NCBI GenBank assembly: GCA_026874595.1
Contig: CM049317.1
Coordinates: 16,787,382 to 16,851,381 of the forward strand
Direction of reading: 5' to 3'
Length of the DNA stretch: 64,000 bases
Source of the DNA: Sipunculus nudus
Taxonomy: Eukaryota; Annelida; Sipuncula; Golfingiida; Sipunculidae
The position numbers and the translations under genes were made by a program. Below, piece by piece: positions 45,646 through 56,991 of this stretch. Every line of letters begins with the position of its first letter. The stretch's first letter is position 1. The notes under the pieces were generated by a model. That model worked only from the letters and a program-made list of their open reading frames with translations. It did no database searches and had not been told where the DNA came from.

Positions 45646-46747
45646 AAACTAGGGACCCATGGGTCTCGACGCTCAACAGAATTTGTCTATAAGTTTATAG
45701 TGATAGATATGTTTATTTGCCTTTTCAAAAAGTGTGATCATGTTTGAAGCTAATCTGTTAACCATACTAGATTAATGATCGATAAACCAATTTGTGAATG
45801 AAGGGACTCTTTGACCTTCGCCTTTGACATTGTGTTCCCAAAATCAAACAGAATTGTTCCCAATTGGCAGGAGCACCACATGTGGAAGATGAAAGATTTG
45901 AGATAAAAAGTTAAGCTTAAAATGCATCCATACTCTTTTTAAAGGAAAAGGTTCTGTGACCTTGACCGCTATCCTCTACACCAAAAAATCAACAGAATCC
46001 TGCTTTCGAGGTGGGCCACAAATATATGAAGTTTGAAATCCATATATCATTCAAAACTGGAATTATCTTTTGGAAACAAATTTGACGGACGTACTGAAAG
46101 ATGCACAGTCTGACAGACGGCCGGATAATAATAAACATAGTTTCAGGACACCAGATGTCACCACAGATGCGAATCTGATAGTATCAATATAATTTGGCAA
46201 TTTTGAAATAAAGGAAAAATGCAACAATAAAGAAAAAAAAACATGTGGCGTCACCAGTCTTCAGGTATTGAAGAAAAAAGTCAAAATCAATAAACACAGC
46301 AGGTTTAGGGACTCTATATGAAACCATCGACGAGAACTGTCATAACTGCCATTTGACAGTCTATAAAACACCAAAAAATCGTAAAAATTAAAAAAACATG
46401 GATGGCGCCACCAGTTTTCCTGAACTTGCAACACTGGTCATGGTCAATATTCAAGGCAAGATTCATGGCATTCCAAGCATTAATTATCAAGATACTAGAT
46501 GTTTTGATTCAATTTTTAATTAATCTGGGGGTACTTACCAGCCTTATGGTCGCAATGACCTAATTTAAGGTCTCAAAGGAGATTGTTTAGTGACCTCTTT
46601 ACATATTTACTTAAAAGTTTCTGGGGTTAGTGGTTATGATATGTGCCTTGCTAACGGATGGACAGACGGCGGGATGGCGAGGCGGCCGACGGACAAAGCG
46701 CCATTGCTATACCTCAGTATAATGACTTTCATTCAGCCGAGCTTAAA
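45646..46747. mobile_element. Composite element: C start motif, D module, C module and C end
   Basis: GGGACCCATGGGTCTCGACG at the left is the family C start. A family D unit follows (about 45790-46085: TTTGACCTTCGCCTTTGAC, TTGAAATCCATATATCATTC). Next come C-type modules with GTGGCGTCACCAG (46244) and GATGGCGCCACCAG (46402), a GACGGACGG-type stretch, and a decayed CTCAGTATAATGACTTTC/GAGCTTA end. D appears elsewhere without C ends, so this copy shows that modules combine inside one element. Confidence 0.65.
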
Positions 46748-46789
46748 ACCGTTCACGTACGATTCACCAGGGTAGCTCCCGGAGTTTCA

Positions 46790-47311
46790 TGGTTTCTTGT
46801 ACGGCTCAGTGGTTTGGTCATGGCTTCTCTCGGGTCGAATAAGCCTCGGTGAACCACTAATGCCGGTCTCAGCATCCTTCTCTTTAATTCTTGAAGCCTG
46901 CGTTACATATCCAACGGCCTCCGGCCGAATTCGAGGACCGCCAGAAAGTCGCCGACTTCCATGCCCGCCAGGAAGTTGGGCGTAATTTACGCTTAAAATC
47001 TTACCTGTCACATATTCGATCGGGATCGGGCGGTGTCCATTGAACAATGATGGTAAAAAAAATCGCCCGGCAGCCGTCGGTAGTCGGGCGAAGGCCGCCC
47101 GGCATAATGGCAGGCGCCGTCAGAGTTGCGGTCGATGTTCATTTGGTCTGTCGCTGCCCGCCAGACATCCGGGCAACGCCCGGGCAGGTTCCGCCTGACG
47201 TCCGCGCCTCGAGTATATATATGGCATGTTTAATGTTGGTCACATCATATTTCTGAAGTCTGCCAGAGTGAAGAGCACTGCACGCCTACTGCGCGATAGT
47301 GGCAAGCTAAG
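46790..47311. other. GC-rich island (left part), possible promoter or CG-rich repeat
   Basis: GC content is far above the AT-rich surroundings, with many CGCCCGG, GCCCGCCAG and CCGGGC words. On the minus strand, an ATG at 47047 is followed by MFNGHRPIPIEYVT and a GTAAGA donor near 46999, a possible but unsupported exon. On the plus strand, TATATATA at 47214-47221 lies about 90 bases before the ATG at 47312. A bidirectional promoter is possible. A CG-rich repeat like 44086-44430 is the alternative. Confidence 0.4.
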
Positions 47312-47366
47312 ATGCCGCCAAAGAAGACCAAGGGAGCAAAGAAACCAGTATCTAAGAAGGTGACAC
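47312..47366 (+). CDS. Candidate first exon of an unknown lysine-rich protein
   Basis: The ATG at 47312 gives MPPKKTKGAKKPVSKKVT, then a possible donor C|GTGAGC at 47366/47367 (18 codons plus one base). Read through, the frame stops at TAA 47384-47386. MPPKK-type lysine-rich starts are seen in many nuclear and ciliary proteins, so this could be exon 1 of such a gene. No second exon was found before 64000, and the sequence may belong to a CG-rich repeat. A TATA-like string at 47214 supports a start site near 47245. Confidence 0.3.
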
Positions 47367-48204
47367 GTGAGCCTTTATCCACCTAACGAAGCATGAACTG
47401 GGAGCTGAGTTGACAGGAGGAGTCCGGCCGGGAGCCGAAGTAATCGCGCGACGGCGGCCCGACACCAGCAAGGATCGCGCTCGCAGCACGTTCGACTTTG
47501 TACAAGTCGGGCGGGATACGGGAGGGCGTCGTTCGAGTATCGTGAGGAGCCCATGCGGAGGCTGCGTAGCTCCGTTGACCTCCGTCCGATTTTTAAGCAA
47601 AACTCGTCGGATTGCTGCACGATTGTCGATCGCATGTATTCCTGCCGATAAGCCCTGTTCAGCTTGCAGAGAAGTCGGACGGGCTCCGGTGGGATGAGTG
47701 TCGGCCCCTTGATCAACCAATCGTCCGACCATTTACCTTATAAATGGTGTCATGAGACCTTTTTTCATGTTTGTCTCTTTCTGCACCACTGGTTCCTGGT
47801 CACTGGCTGTTACTCTTGATCAGAATCGTAGCGGGAAACTTCCCCCTCTTGCTCCGTAATTTATAGGTGAAGCAAGGTCCCTGCACGTACATTGCATGAG
47901 TTTTATGTACATTCAATACCATGGCATAATGAAGACTAACGTTTATGAGGATTCAGGGAGGAAACTAACATTGTTGTCAATAGTCATTATGAGATGAATA
48001 ACTGAAAGATCATGTGTAACATAAAAGAAAGTTCGATGATGGAATCATCTTGCAATCCAGGAATACATTTTATTCCTATGAAAAGGTGATCCCAAAAGTT
48101 ACTCTGTCAACTTTCCTGAAAGAGGCCAATGTATAAATACGTAGTTATTTTGCCGATGCCTCGGCAGCACGTAACACAAGCTTATCCATGTTGAGATTAT
48201 AGAA
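47367..48204. other. GC-rich tail of the island, then ordinary intergenic DNA
   Basis: 47390-47730 stays GC-rich and gives three overlapping open frames on both strands, typical of GC-rich non-coding DNA rather than genes. From 47740 the sequence returns to local composition. No exon recognised. Confidence 0.45.
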
Positions 48205-48723
48205 CAATGACGTCGTGTCCACACCGTCCGAGTCCGAGTGCAAGTCAGAGTCAAGGCCACTCGAGTCCGAGTCTAATTCCGAGTCATTGGGTTTCGAGTC
48301 CAGAACCATCTTCTTCGAGTCCGATTCATTTGGAAGCCGAGTCCAAGTGCGAGTGCGATACAAATATCCCAAAAAAAGGAATTCAACATGGAAATTTCAG
48401 TAATTTTCATATTAGTTTACACATGCTTTTATTTTAATGATTAATTACGTCGAGCTCACGATGCAGAACTAAATTTTGGTATGTTTATGGTGTTATTTTT
48501 GACAATATTTATTGTGTCGATAGTTTGCAATTGCGTAAGTGTTTATAATACGTGACAGAGTATTCAGTACTGGACTCAAGATGGACTCGGTCTGATGTCT
48601 CGAATCATTTTATCTCGGATTCAGAGTATAAGTCCTAGTACGTAATCTTCGAGTCCAAGTCCCTTAAAAGTGAACTCGAATCCGGACTCGAGTGAAATTC
48701 CGAACTCTAGTCCTTCATCACTG
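48205..48723. mobile_element. hAT-like element with CGAGTCC-rich ends, short copy
   Basis: CAATGACGTCGTGTCCACACC followed by repeated GAGTCCGAGT words at the left, and CTCGAATCCGGACTCGAG and CATCACTG at the right. GTGTCCACACCGT is near-identical to the left end at 7921. The interior is only ~200 bases and has no transposase. Overlapping frames rich in DSD/SES residues come from the GAGTCC words and are not genes. Confidence 0.7.
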
Positions 48724-49189
48724 CAAAGGAAACCAGAATTTGAATGCATAAGTTTTCTTTATTAAATTCTAGGATCAGACTAAAGTTGGATGAGTATCCT
48801 TCTATAAAGGTAATGTCTTTTTTTGTTTAATTTTGTACAACGAATTAACCACCAAGAACCCCTGACAATAATCAAGCAATATCAGATCCTTTAGACCGCA
48901 CTGCAACGTTTAGGCTGCATTTGTATGTTCAAACAGTCGACTGCACGATTTCGGTCATGTCCAGGATGAATTGAAGGACCACGTTTAGAGCATAGGTCTT
49001 TCTAAAAGTCTTGGTGTATAAACAAAAAAAACTAAACCCATGTTCCTATAAAGAAAACAACTTATATCTGCCAGACCTTACTGAACCATTTATTCTAATT
49101 TAACCAGTATTAATTTCATCACAGTATGAAAGGACAGTCTCTACTTCACAAGCGACATCTGTTAGCGACAACTTAGTTTTTCGGTCTGC
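48724..49189. other. Anonymous intergenic DNA
   Basis: No gene, RNA or repeat recognised. Confidence 0.4.
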
Positions 49190-49470
49190 TATCCAACAAC
49201 ATAATTTGAGGATTTGGGGCGTGGTCCAAAATAAACCTGTATCCGATCTTATCCCGCCGATGCAAGTCCCCTTGCTGTATCAATCTCTATCAACGGATAG
49301 ATTCTCACCTGGACACTGTCCATACAGTACTTTTGTTTCGCATCTCTTTGCCATTATTGAACCCTAAAGGTTTTTTACTCCCAAATTTCTCAAATCCGCT
49401 CATCGGGGTTGCCACTTTACATACAGCCTAAAACCCGGATGTCACAAGCCGCCTCGCGAGATTAAGTGTA
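49190..49470 (+). repeat. Interspersed repeat H, copy 1
   Basis: Shares ordered words with 61187-61440: AATTTGAGGATTTGGGGCGTGGTC, TACTTTTGTTTCGCAT, ATTGAACCCTAA and CTAAAACCCGGATGTCACAAGC. The order and spacing are kept over ~250 bases but the sequence is diverged. Type unknown. Confidence 0.6.
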
Positions 49471-49700
49471 TATCTCTTCTATTGACAAAAAGATATTGTA
49501 TTTGTCGTATCTCATATAAGTATAGTTAGAAATATATTATATTCAATAAATTAAAGAGTCTGAAAGCCAGGCATGTATCGTGTCTTATTTAACAAACAAG
49601 CGATGCTGGGTCTATGGACAAGAACACAGCGGAGGACATTCAGGGGCGTAGTCAGGATTGAGGGAGGGGAGGGGCCGAAATAGTTGGCTAAGACAATTGA

Positions 49701-49703
<3 letters not shown>

Positions 49704-49745
<42 letters not shown>

Positions 49746-49772
49746 TTATATATAAATATATATATATATTTA
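49704..49772. repeat. (TA)n microsatellite
   Basis: A long TA run, then a second short AT block. It abuts the start of the decayed L1-type ORF1. The CAGGGGCGTAGTCAGGATTG string just before it (49642) resembles a hAT-type end. Confidence 0.9.
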
Positions 49773-49794
49773 CAAACTAGTTTCTAGTTTGAAG

Positions 49795-50245
49795 AGCTAG
49801 ATCAGCTGCGACAATGTTCTAGGGAAAATTCTGCTCGAACTACAAACACATGGACAGAACAGAGAGGCCAGGACACAGAAAGCATGGTTGTAAAAATGGC
49901 CAGAGATCACATGGACCTGGAACTTTCTCAACGGGACATTGAAAGCTCTCACAGAGTTGGGTGACAGGATTACATGGTAAACCCAGAGAAGTCCTGGTCA
50001 CATTTACTTCTCCAAAACAAAGGAATTAGCGACGAAGGCCAAATCAAAGCTTAAAATGTCAGGTGAGACAGCGAAAGGGATAACTTAATCAATAAATCCG
50101 AACACGACTGGCCAAGTTGCAGGCAGGATTACACCTCTAGCGTTATAATCTTATTAAAGACTGTTAGATCATCGACGGAGTCCTGTAAATGAGAAATCAG
50201 GCACCAAAGACACTTCGTTTTGCGATCCCACGCAGACTCGAGCAT
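49795..50245 (+). pseudogene. Decayed non-LTR retrotransposon ORF1 (L1-type RNA-binding protein)
   Basis: Across shifting frames the translation shows the L1 ORF1 pattern: ARDHMDLELSQRDIESSHRVG (helix and SHRVG), then PREVLVTFTSPK (RRM strand), TKAKSKLKMSG, a RTRLAKLQAG-like block and IIDGVL. These appear in the order of the L1 RRM and C-terminal domains. Several stops and frameshifts break it, so it makes no protein. The normal protein binds element RNA and chaperones its integration. Reverse transcriptase is not visible after it. Confidence 0.7.
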
Positions 50246-50590
50246 GGTCGGTGCACCTGAAACAAAATCCCCCAGCTACATACAGTAAGGCCATCTGTAA
50301 TTAGGGCTGGGTATCCCCTTCAAATTTCATATCGCACTATATTACGATATTTGGTAGCGCAACGCCATATGTATTGTGAGATTTACATTATATGTCATTG
50401 ATGTGAAATAAATATATATGTATACATTATTTTTTAAAATCCTTGTAATCATCATTATAATCATTATTGTAATTACTATTATTGACAATATTTATACATC
50501 GCTAAATCCAGAATACAATCCTAAAGCACTTTACAATAAAAAGCGTAAAAGTTACAGGAAAAGTATAATACTTTGAAAAGTCAGATAGAT
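50246..50590. other. AT-rich DNA with a TAGGGCTGGGTATC string
   Basis: TAGGGCTGGGTATCCCC near 50303 resembles a common hAT-type start, but no matching end was found. No gene. Confidence 0.35.
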
Positions 50591-51607
50591 AAAAAACAAG
50601 TGACCCATGGGTCATGACGCTCAGCTGCCAAGCACGACCTGCGACATCATGGGCTGAGATTAACAACTTCCAGTCAAATTTTGAAGAACCAATTTGCTAA
50701 TTTGTTGAAATTTTCTATGACAACAGAAATATATATCACCTATGTCTGGTTAAAACATAGTGAATTGATGGTGTGAGGAAAAATGAATGATTGTTAAGCT
50801 ATCAGGAACTATTCCCACAGCTTGCATGATACCTGTCAGTCTCAAAAAGAACACCACAAAGGGCAAATATAAGATCAAAATATATAGCAAAATCAAGGAA
50901 ATCCATGCAAGAATTATCGAGAAACGGGTGATTCTGTATGAATTTTTATTCAAAACAAGCCAACTACTGCACTTTTATAAATGATGGTAATATTTATTAA
51001 GAAATATTTGACCCAATCCTTTACAAGATTACATAAATATACATCCGACTGCATTCACTTAAACAGTTCTTGAGATAATATTATCAAAAGGAATTAAAAG
51101 ATGGTTGCCTGGTGGCCATATTGGACTTCTGACAGGTGTGAAATTAGACAACAAACATTCTCTTAATCGGACCAAACATTGAAGAAAAATCACTGAAACT
51201 GCACTGAAAAAAAGGATTTCTAAGGTGAGTAACTGGCAGACATAATGGATTTCTGACAAGTCAGACATTTGATATCACACACCCTCCAATAAGAGACCAA
51301 ACTTGGGGCAAATTCTCCAAATGATGTTACAGTAATGAATGTCCAAAAAAATTCAAAAGGCATGTTCAGGCCCTCATATAAGATTTATAGATATGCAATT
51401 GTAAAAAGTGTAAGTCCAATATTTTTTTGTTATCACTCTGCTTTTCAATGGGGTCAGCAGGGTAGGTAAACTGCCAAACCCGAAAGAAAAGAAATGCAGA
51501 AGCATGACTAAGAGACTTGAAATAAAAGAAAAGCTATTCTAAATCCAGGTACACATCCACATATTATGAGAACAAACACTTGCTTTTATATGTGGTGATA
51601 TATATAA
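50591..51607. mobile_element. Truncated family C-type element (start motif only)
   Basis: GTGACCCATGGGTCATGACG and CTCAGCTGCC form a well-preserved start motif with the GACCCATGGGTC palindrome. The typical TAGCTCA/TGAGCTA end is missing before the family A element begins at 51608. The interior does not match the C modules clearly. Confidence 0.5.
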
Positions 51608-51778
51608 CAAGGCCTACAGGCCTAATGCGAACCTGTGCAAAGTTTGGGAGTATGAATAGAGGATTATTTTTAAAATTTCTTATTGATCCTCTTATGTCCT
51701 GCATATCTACCTTGGTATTATGATTTCAGCAAAATGGACGTTTCGGACCTGCAAATTTCGGAATAGGACATTTTTAAA

Positions 51779-53500
51779 CTAGAATATAGGTAGTCGACAA
51801 GCGACTACATGTATCCCACCGAAATCAGAGTGGGATGGGTGAAGTGAGGCAGGGATTGAGTGACAAGGAGAAATAGAGTGAGGTGAGTTGCATATTAGCA
51901 TGGATGTCTGCAGCTGAAATGTGTATGTAGATTGCGCCACCAACCACAAAATCCAGAAAGCTGTCCAGGCTATATACTTATGCAAAATTTTAAGCAGATA
52001 AGTCAAACCACTACTTGTATATTAGTGATTGTATCCAACAGCAGAAAAACAGAAAGATGCTGTGCAAAAAATGATTACAGGTGGCGCCACCAAGTTTGCG
52101 AATGATAAAGAGCCATGTGAGATCAATACATATGCAAAGTTTTAGCCCAATCGGTCAAAAGTATCCCGAGATATGAGCTTGGATGTCTGCAGCGTAAACA
52201 TGAATGTAGGTGGCGCCACCTGTCATAAAATCAAGAAAGCTGTCCAGCATGTATAAACCTGCAAAATTTTAGGCAGATATGTCGAACCACTGCCAAGATA
52301 CGAGTGATTTATCCTACGGAAGAAAACAGACGGACCCTGCGAAAAATTTTTGCAGGTGGCGCCACCAGTTTTGCGTATGATAAAGAGCCATGGGAGATCT
52401 ATACACATGCAAAATTTTGGCCAAATCGGTCAAATGGTTCCCGAGATATGAGCTTGGATGTCTGCAGCGTAAACGTGAATGAAGGTGGCGCCATCTGTCA
52501 TAAAATCAAGAAAGCTGTCTAGGATGTAAAAACCTGCAGAATTTCAGGTGGATAAGTCAAACCACTGCCGAGATATGAGTGATTTTATCCCACAGCAGAC
52601 AAACAGGAGGATGCTGTGCAAAAATGGTGGCAGATGGCACCACCAATTTTGTATATGATTAAGAGCGATATGATTTCTATACATATGCAAAATTCAGGGG
52701 GATATGTCAAACCAGTCCTGAGATATAAGCCTGAATGTCTGCAGCGTAAACATAAAAGTAGGTGATGCCACCTGCCACAAAATCGAGAAAGCTAGCCAAG
52801 AAGTATAAACATGCAAAATTTTAGGCAGATATGTCAAACCACTGCCGAGATATGAGTGATTTTATCCCAAGGCAGACAAACAGACGGACACTGTGCAAAA
52901 ATGATTACAGGTGGCGCCACCAAGTTTTCGAATGATAAAGAGCCATGTGAGATCTATACATATGCAAAATTTTAGCCCAATCGGTCAAAGGTTTCCCGAG
53001 ATATGAGCTTGGATGTCTGCAGCGTAAACATGAATGTAGGTGGCGCCACCTGTCATAAAATCAAGAAAGCTGTCCAGCATGTATAAACCTCCAAAATTTC
53101 AGGTGGATAAGTCAAACCACTGCCGAGAAATGAGTGATTTTATCCCAAGGCAGATGAACAGATGGACGCTGTGCAAAATGGTTGCAGGTGGTGCCACCAT
53201 TTTTAGTGCATGTTATAAAGCTATCCAAGGGCTACATGTTTAGCCTGCTCGGTCAAACGGTTCCCGAGATATGTGGGTTTATGAGTGGAGACAGACGCAC
53301 AAAGGGACGCTGGGCAGAGAGGAAAGTACAGAGGTCAACCAAAAATGAGGGCGCAGCTCCTCACATGTGACCCAATCATAATTCCGAATTTAAAAAAATA
53401 CTGCCAAATGGTTCCGGAGGGGTTCTCCGGAACCTAAACGGTGGCGGCAGCGTCCGACTGAAAACAAAGTATCCGCAAAACTCTGTTTTGGCAGATACAA
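51779..53500 (-). mobile_element. Family B Helentron-like element, copy 3, nested in family A
   Basis: It starts CTAGAATATAGG with the hairpin GTAGTCGACAAGCGACTAC, and ends GTATCCGCAAAAC and GTTTTGGCAGATACAA. Comparison with the uninterrupted A copy (10770-10800) places the borders at CTAG and about ATACAA, and fits insertion between two T bases on the minus strand. It contains about ten modules alternating near 128 and 149 bases with GGTGGCGCCACC or variants (52080, 52207, 52357, 52909, 53039 and others). Confidence 0.85.
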
Positions 53501-53895
53501 CGAGGATGTATCAGTCAGAATATTTTGGATATGTTCTTTTTACCAGGGAGGATTAATGGAACAGATGAACGGAAAATTTGGCAGCATGGTATCGGAGAAG
53601 AACATTTTTTTAATGTTTTTTAGCTTCTTCTAAATCCAGTTAGCCAAGAAATAAGCAAAATCCGATAGAATTTTTTAGATGACAAATTTTTGCAAAAAAT
53701 AGGTGATGCTAGCTCCTGTCCTTTTTGAGATAGCTATGACGCACGACGGACGAACGAAGACGAACGAAGCCACACCATTGCATAAGCTCACAGATTCAAT
53801 AAAAAATGCTAATCAAGTTTTTTCAAACAGTTGAAAGATATAGTTCCAATAATTCTAATCTGGGCATTCTGCATCTAGACGATAAGTCTGTAGAC

Positions 53896-53937
53896 GTCTA
53901 GACGCTATGTCTAGACGTCTAGACACATTGTCTAGAC
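53896..53937. repeat. GTCTAGAC cluster, second copy
   Basis: Four sites at 53896, 53909, 53917 and 53930 with spacing 13, 8 and 13, as at 11185-11226, although the bases between some sites differ. Confidence 0.9.
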
Positions 53938-54123
53938 ACCAGAAAGAGCCAGGTCAGTTGCCATGGTGATGTCTGGACCCCACCTAGTTGTACTGAGTTA
54001 CCTCTTGATTTGGCTGCTGAAACTGGGCATGTTGTCAAATCTGTTTTCAAACACAGAAAGCCTTTTTCAATTGGCTACGCTGTTTTTACAGCTGCATTTA
54101 CCCAATCTATTCTTATAAAACTG

Positions 54124-54937
54124 TGTTACGGAACCTAATATAAACAGATCAAGTATGCATGATGAACACAAATTCTGTAACAAAGATGAAAAAAATCAGA
54201 TTCGGTGACACTAGGCAGCGTGAAATGTGTAGGGGAATGAAAAAGAAGTCAGTGGTTTTTTTGTTAACAAATAACTATAATTTATTCTTAAAACAACCCT
54301 TACAATACAATACACTAAATCAATACAATTATAAAATAAAACAGCGGTATAGCAACAAGTCAATACAATCACATAGAAAAATAACGTGCACAGTACCTGG
54401 ATACCAACACCGTCACCACGATAAGTCCTTTAAACGTAAACACTCGGAGAATGACAGTCCAGTGGAAAGTTCTTGCGACAACCCAGAAAGTAAACTGAAG
54501 TCCAAATGTATAAAATCCAGGAGAAAGTTTTTGAAAATCTATAATTGCCGCATTAGTCGGATAAGGTCCTAGAATCTGACACACGTTTCTGCGTCCGCCG
54601 GAATCTTCTCTGCTCTCTGCCCTTCCGTTCTAAAACACACCCCTTTATATATCTTCACACCTCAAACCGAGAATTTTCCACTTCTCGAATAGTCTATAAG
54701 ATCTTGCACAACACAGTCTACACGCATTTCAGGAATTCTCCAGAAAAAACAGCGCTGTGTATCTCCACATACCAGGCTCATCACGTGATCAACGACCAAG
54801 CGTGGAAACAAAAGGTTAAACATGACAACTAGAGTTCAACCAGTACGGATTAAACATAGAATGTAATACGCGGCCAGACACGAGCGCCACAACAGGAGCT
54901 TCGCCCGTCTCACACAATAAAAAGAGCACCTGTAACA
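54124..54937 (-). mobile_element. Solo LTR (814 bp), minus strand, nested in family A
   Basis: On the minus strand it begins TGTTACAGGTGC and ends TTCCGTAACA. The host bases ACTG flank both sides (54120-54123 and 54938-54941). On the minus strand a TATATAAA-type box (54644-54651) precedes an AATAAA signal (54281-54286). It is related to the LTR at 23168-24031 but diverged. The 137-residue plus frame and 71-residue minus frame inside are LTR sequence. No internal retroelement genes are present. Confidence 0.85.
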
Positions 54938-55551
54938 ACTGGCGGAATCCTACCATAGAATAATTCTTGTAAAGTTTAAACCAATCAGCTTAACAGTTTC
55001 TTAAAATAAGTGTATAATCTAGAAAAGTCTAAACTTACATTTTTTGCTTGTAAAAACATATCAATGTAGGTGGCGCCACCAACACCTCAATTTCAGATAT
55101 GACTCATGTGACAAACATTGGCATAAAATTTGGTGATGACAGCTCCAGCTGTTTCTGAGATTTCAAGTTCAGTATGCTTTTTTTTTGCACAGATGACTAA
55201 GTTCAACTTCCTGTAACTCGGTAAAATTTCAACAAACTTGAAAGAGATTGTTCCAAGGAACATTTCTTTGAAATATTGGACAATTTGGCTGGACAGTTTA
55301 AAAAAAAAAAGATTTTTAAAGGTTTTTAAGCTTTTTCTCTATAAAATCTAAATTAATGCAGATAACCAATAATAAGCTCCAGGGCACCAAGTTTCACACG
55401 TGACTAATTCTTACATGTAATTTGGAGCTGCTACCTCCGACGGTTTTTGACATACAGCCATGGACGGCGGAAAGCCAGCCCTGGACGGCGGACGGCGTAC
55501 GGCTGACGGACGACGCTGCGCCATCGCATAAGCTCACAGGTTCGCTAAAAA

Positions 55552-55839
55552 TATACAGATATCTAGGAAACTAAGTTTATTGCTATAATTCCATAAAATA
55601 AATTGCAAAATGTTCCTCATCTTATAAATCAGTAGCTAAACCTAAATACTATACTCTCATAGTCTAAATGCCTGGCTGAAGTATTCCGACAGCTGTGTTT
55701 TTTTGTGCAGTAACGAGGTACTTATCACTCAGCCTTATCACTTAACAGGCTGATACAAAAGGTAGTCTCATGTCACCCGTGTCACTCACAATAACAGCCA
55801 CACAGGGAGATGTACCAGCTGGAGTGAAATGGTTATATA
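55552..55839. other. Spacer between family A and the next composite element
   Basis: No gene or repeat recognised. Confidence 0.4.
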
Positions 55840-56947
55840 TACAAGAAAAAAGGAGATGGTCTACAAAATAAGTAGTTGTGAACATCCCTGACCTATGACC
55901 TTGGCCTTTTGCCCACATATCAACTGGATTCTTTCTAAATGATGGGTAACTACAAACCACTTAAATCTGGTGTGATTACTTGGCAGCCAATGAGTGAATA
56001 AATTTGACCTGCAACCTTTAACTTCCTGACCAGCCGATCCAAAAATCAATAAGTTATTTATTCAAGCAAAAAGACCCATAAATATGAAGTTTGAGTCAAA
56101 TTGAGTGATGCATAGATGAAGCATATGTGAAAGACTGAAGGTTTGGATTGAACAGTTACACTTGAAATATGTTCACAGACATTTAGAACAATTTACTATT
56201 GTGACCTTAGCCTTTGACCTTTTGACCTCAACATCAATAGGCTTCTTCGCCTATTGGAAGGTAAGCCATATATGATAGATGGAAGGTATAGATTGAAAAG
56301 TTTGCCTGAAAATGACTCCACGCAAAAAAGGGTGAGCTGTGAACTTGACCTTTGACCTCAAAATCAACAGCTCTTTTCCCCTGTTGGCAGAGAAGCGATA
56401 TCAGTGCTGGAAGGTTTGGAATAAAAAGTCTAGCTTGAAATGTGTGCCCAACCTTTTCAAAGAAGTGGATCTGGTGACCCTGACCTTTGACCTTGTGACC
56501 TCAAAATCTATAGGATTCTTCTCCCACTTAGTAGGTGAGTTATATGTGAAAGATCAAAGAATTGGGATGAAAGGTTTGGGTTAAAATGCATCCACAGGCT
56601 TTTCAAAGAAGTGGCTCCTGTGACTTTGACCTCAAAATAATTATTGTTCTTCCCTGTTGGTAGGTGAGCTGTATGTGAAAGATGGAAGGTTTGGGATGAA
56701 AATTTTGGCTAAAGAATTATTTCTGGGGGGGGGGGGGATGCAAACACTCTGCAACTTCGAGAATATAGGTCACAGTGGCCTAATTTAAGGTTTGCAAGAT
56801 CTTTTTAGAACCTCTAAGACTACATAGGGTTCATGACCCTAGCCCCTACGGTTACGATTTGTGCCCTGCTAACAGACGGACAGACGGAAGGACGATGGAC
56901 AAAGACCCATTGCTATAGCCCAGCATGACTTAAAGTCAGCTGAGCTA
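55840..56947. mobile_element. Composite element: tandem D units with a family C end
   Basis: Five or so D units of about 120-140 bases carry TGACCTTTGACCT-type strings (exact DR1 at 56346-56358 and 56481-56493) and GGTGAGCTATATGTGAAAGA words. A C-type module follows (GGTCACAGTGGCCTAATTTA, TTACGATTTGTGCCCTGCTA), then GACGGACAGACGG words and a terminal hairpin ending CAGCTGAGCTAA at 56947. No coding content. The 81-residue frame at 56339 is a shadow. Confidence 0.7.
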
Positions 56948-56991
56948 ATTAGTGCATATAAGAGTTTGATTAGTATGATTTAAATATGTAG

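Larger units (their letters stand above)
51608..55551 (-). mobile_element. Family A element, interrupted by a family B element and a solo LTR
   Basis: The pieces 51608-51778, 53501-54123 and 54938-55551 align in order with 10612-11970. The left end has a hairpin AGGCCTACAGGCCT and GCGAACCTGTG. The right end CACAGGTTCGCTAAAAA completes the 11-bp subterminal inverted repeat. The four-site GTCTAGAC cluster is at 53896-53937 and GGTGGCGCCACC is at about 55070. Without the two insertions the element would be about 1.4 kb. The insertions show that family A is older than this B copy and this LTR. Confidence 0.8.

Noticed and set aside
47352-47732. Three overlapping frames of 95-126 residues on both strands
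   Set aside because: GC-rich DNA has few stops. No family resemblance and no splice or start support.
48145-48437. Ser/Asp/Glu-rich frames on both strands
   Set aside because: Direct translation of GAGTCC words at the end of a hAT-like element.
54159-54584. 137-residue plus frame and 71-residue minus frame
   Set aside because: Inside a solo LTR whose TSD and relative at 23168 explain the sequence. The minus frame has a counterpart in that LTR but no known domain.
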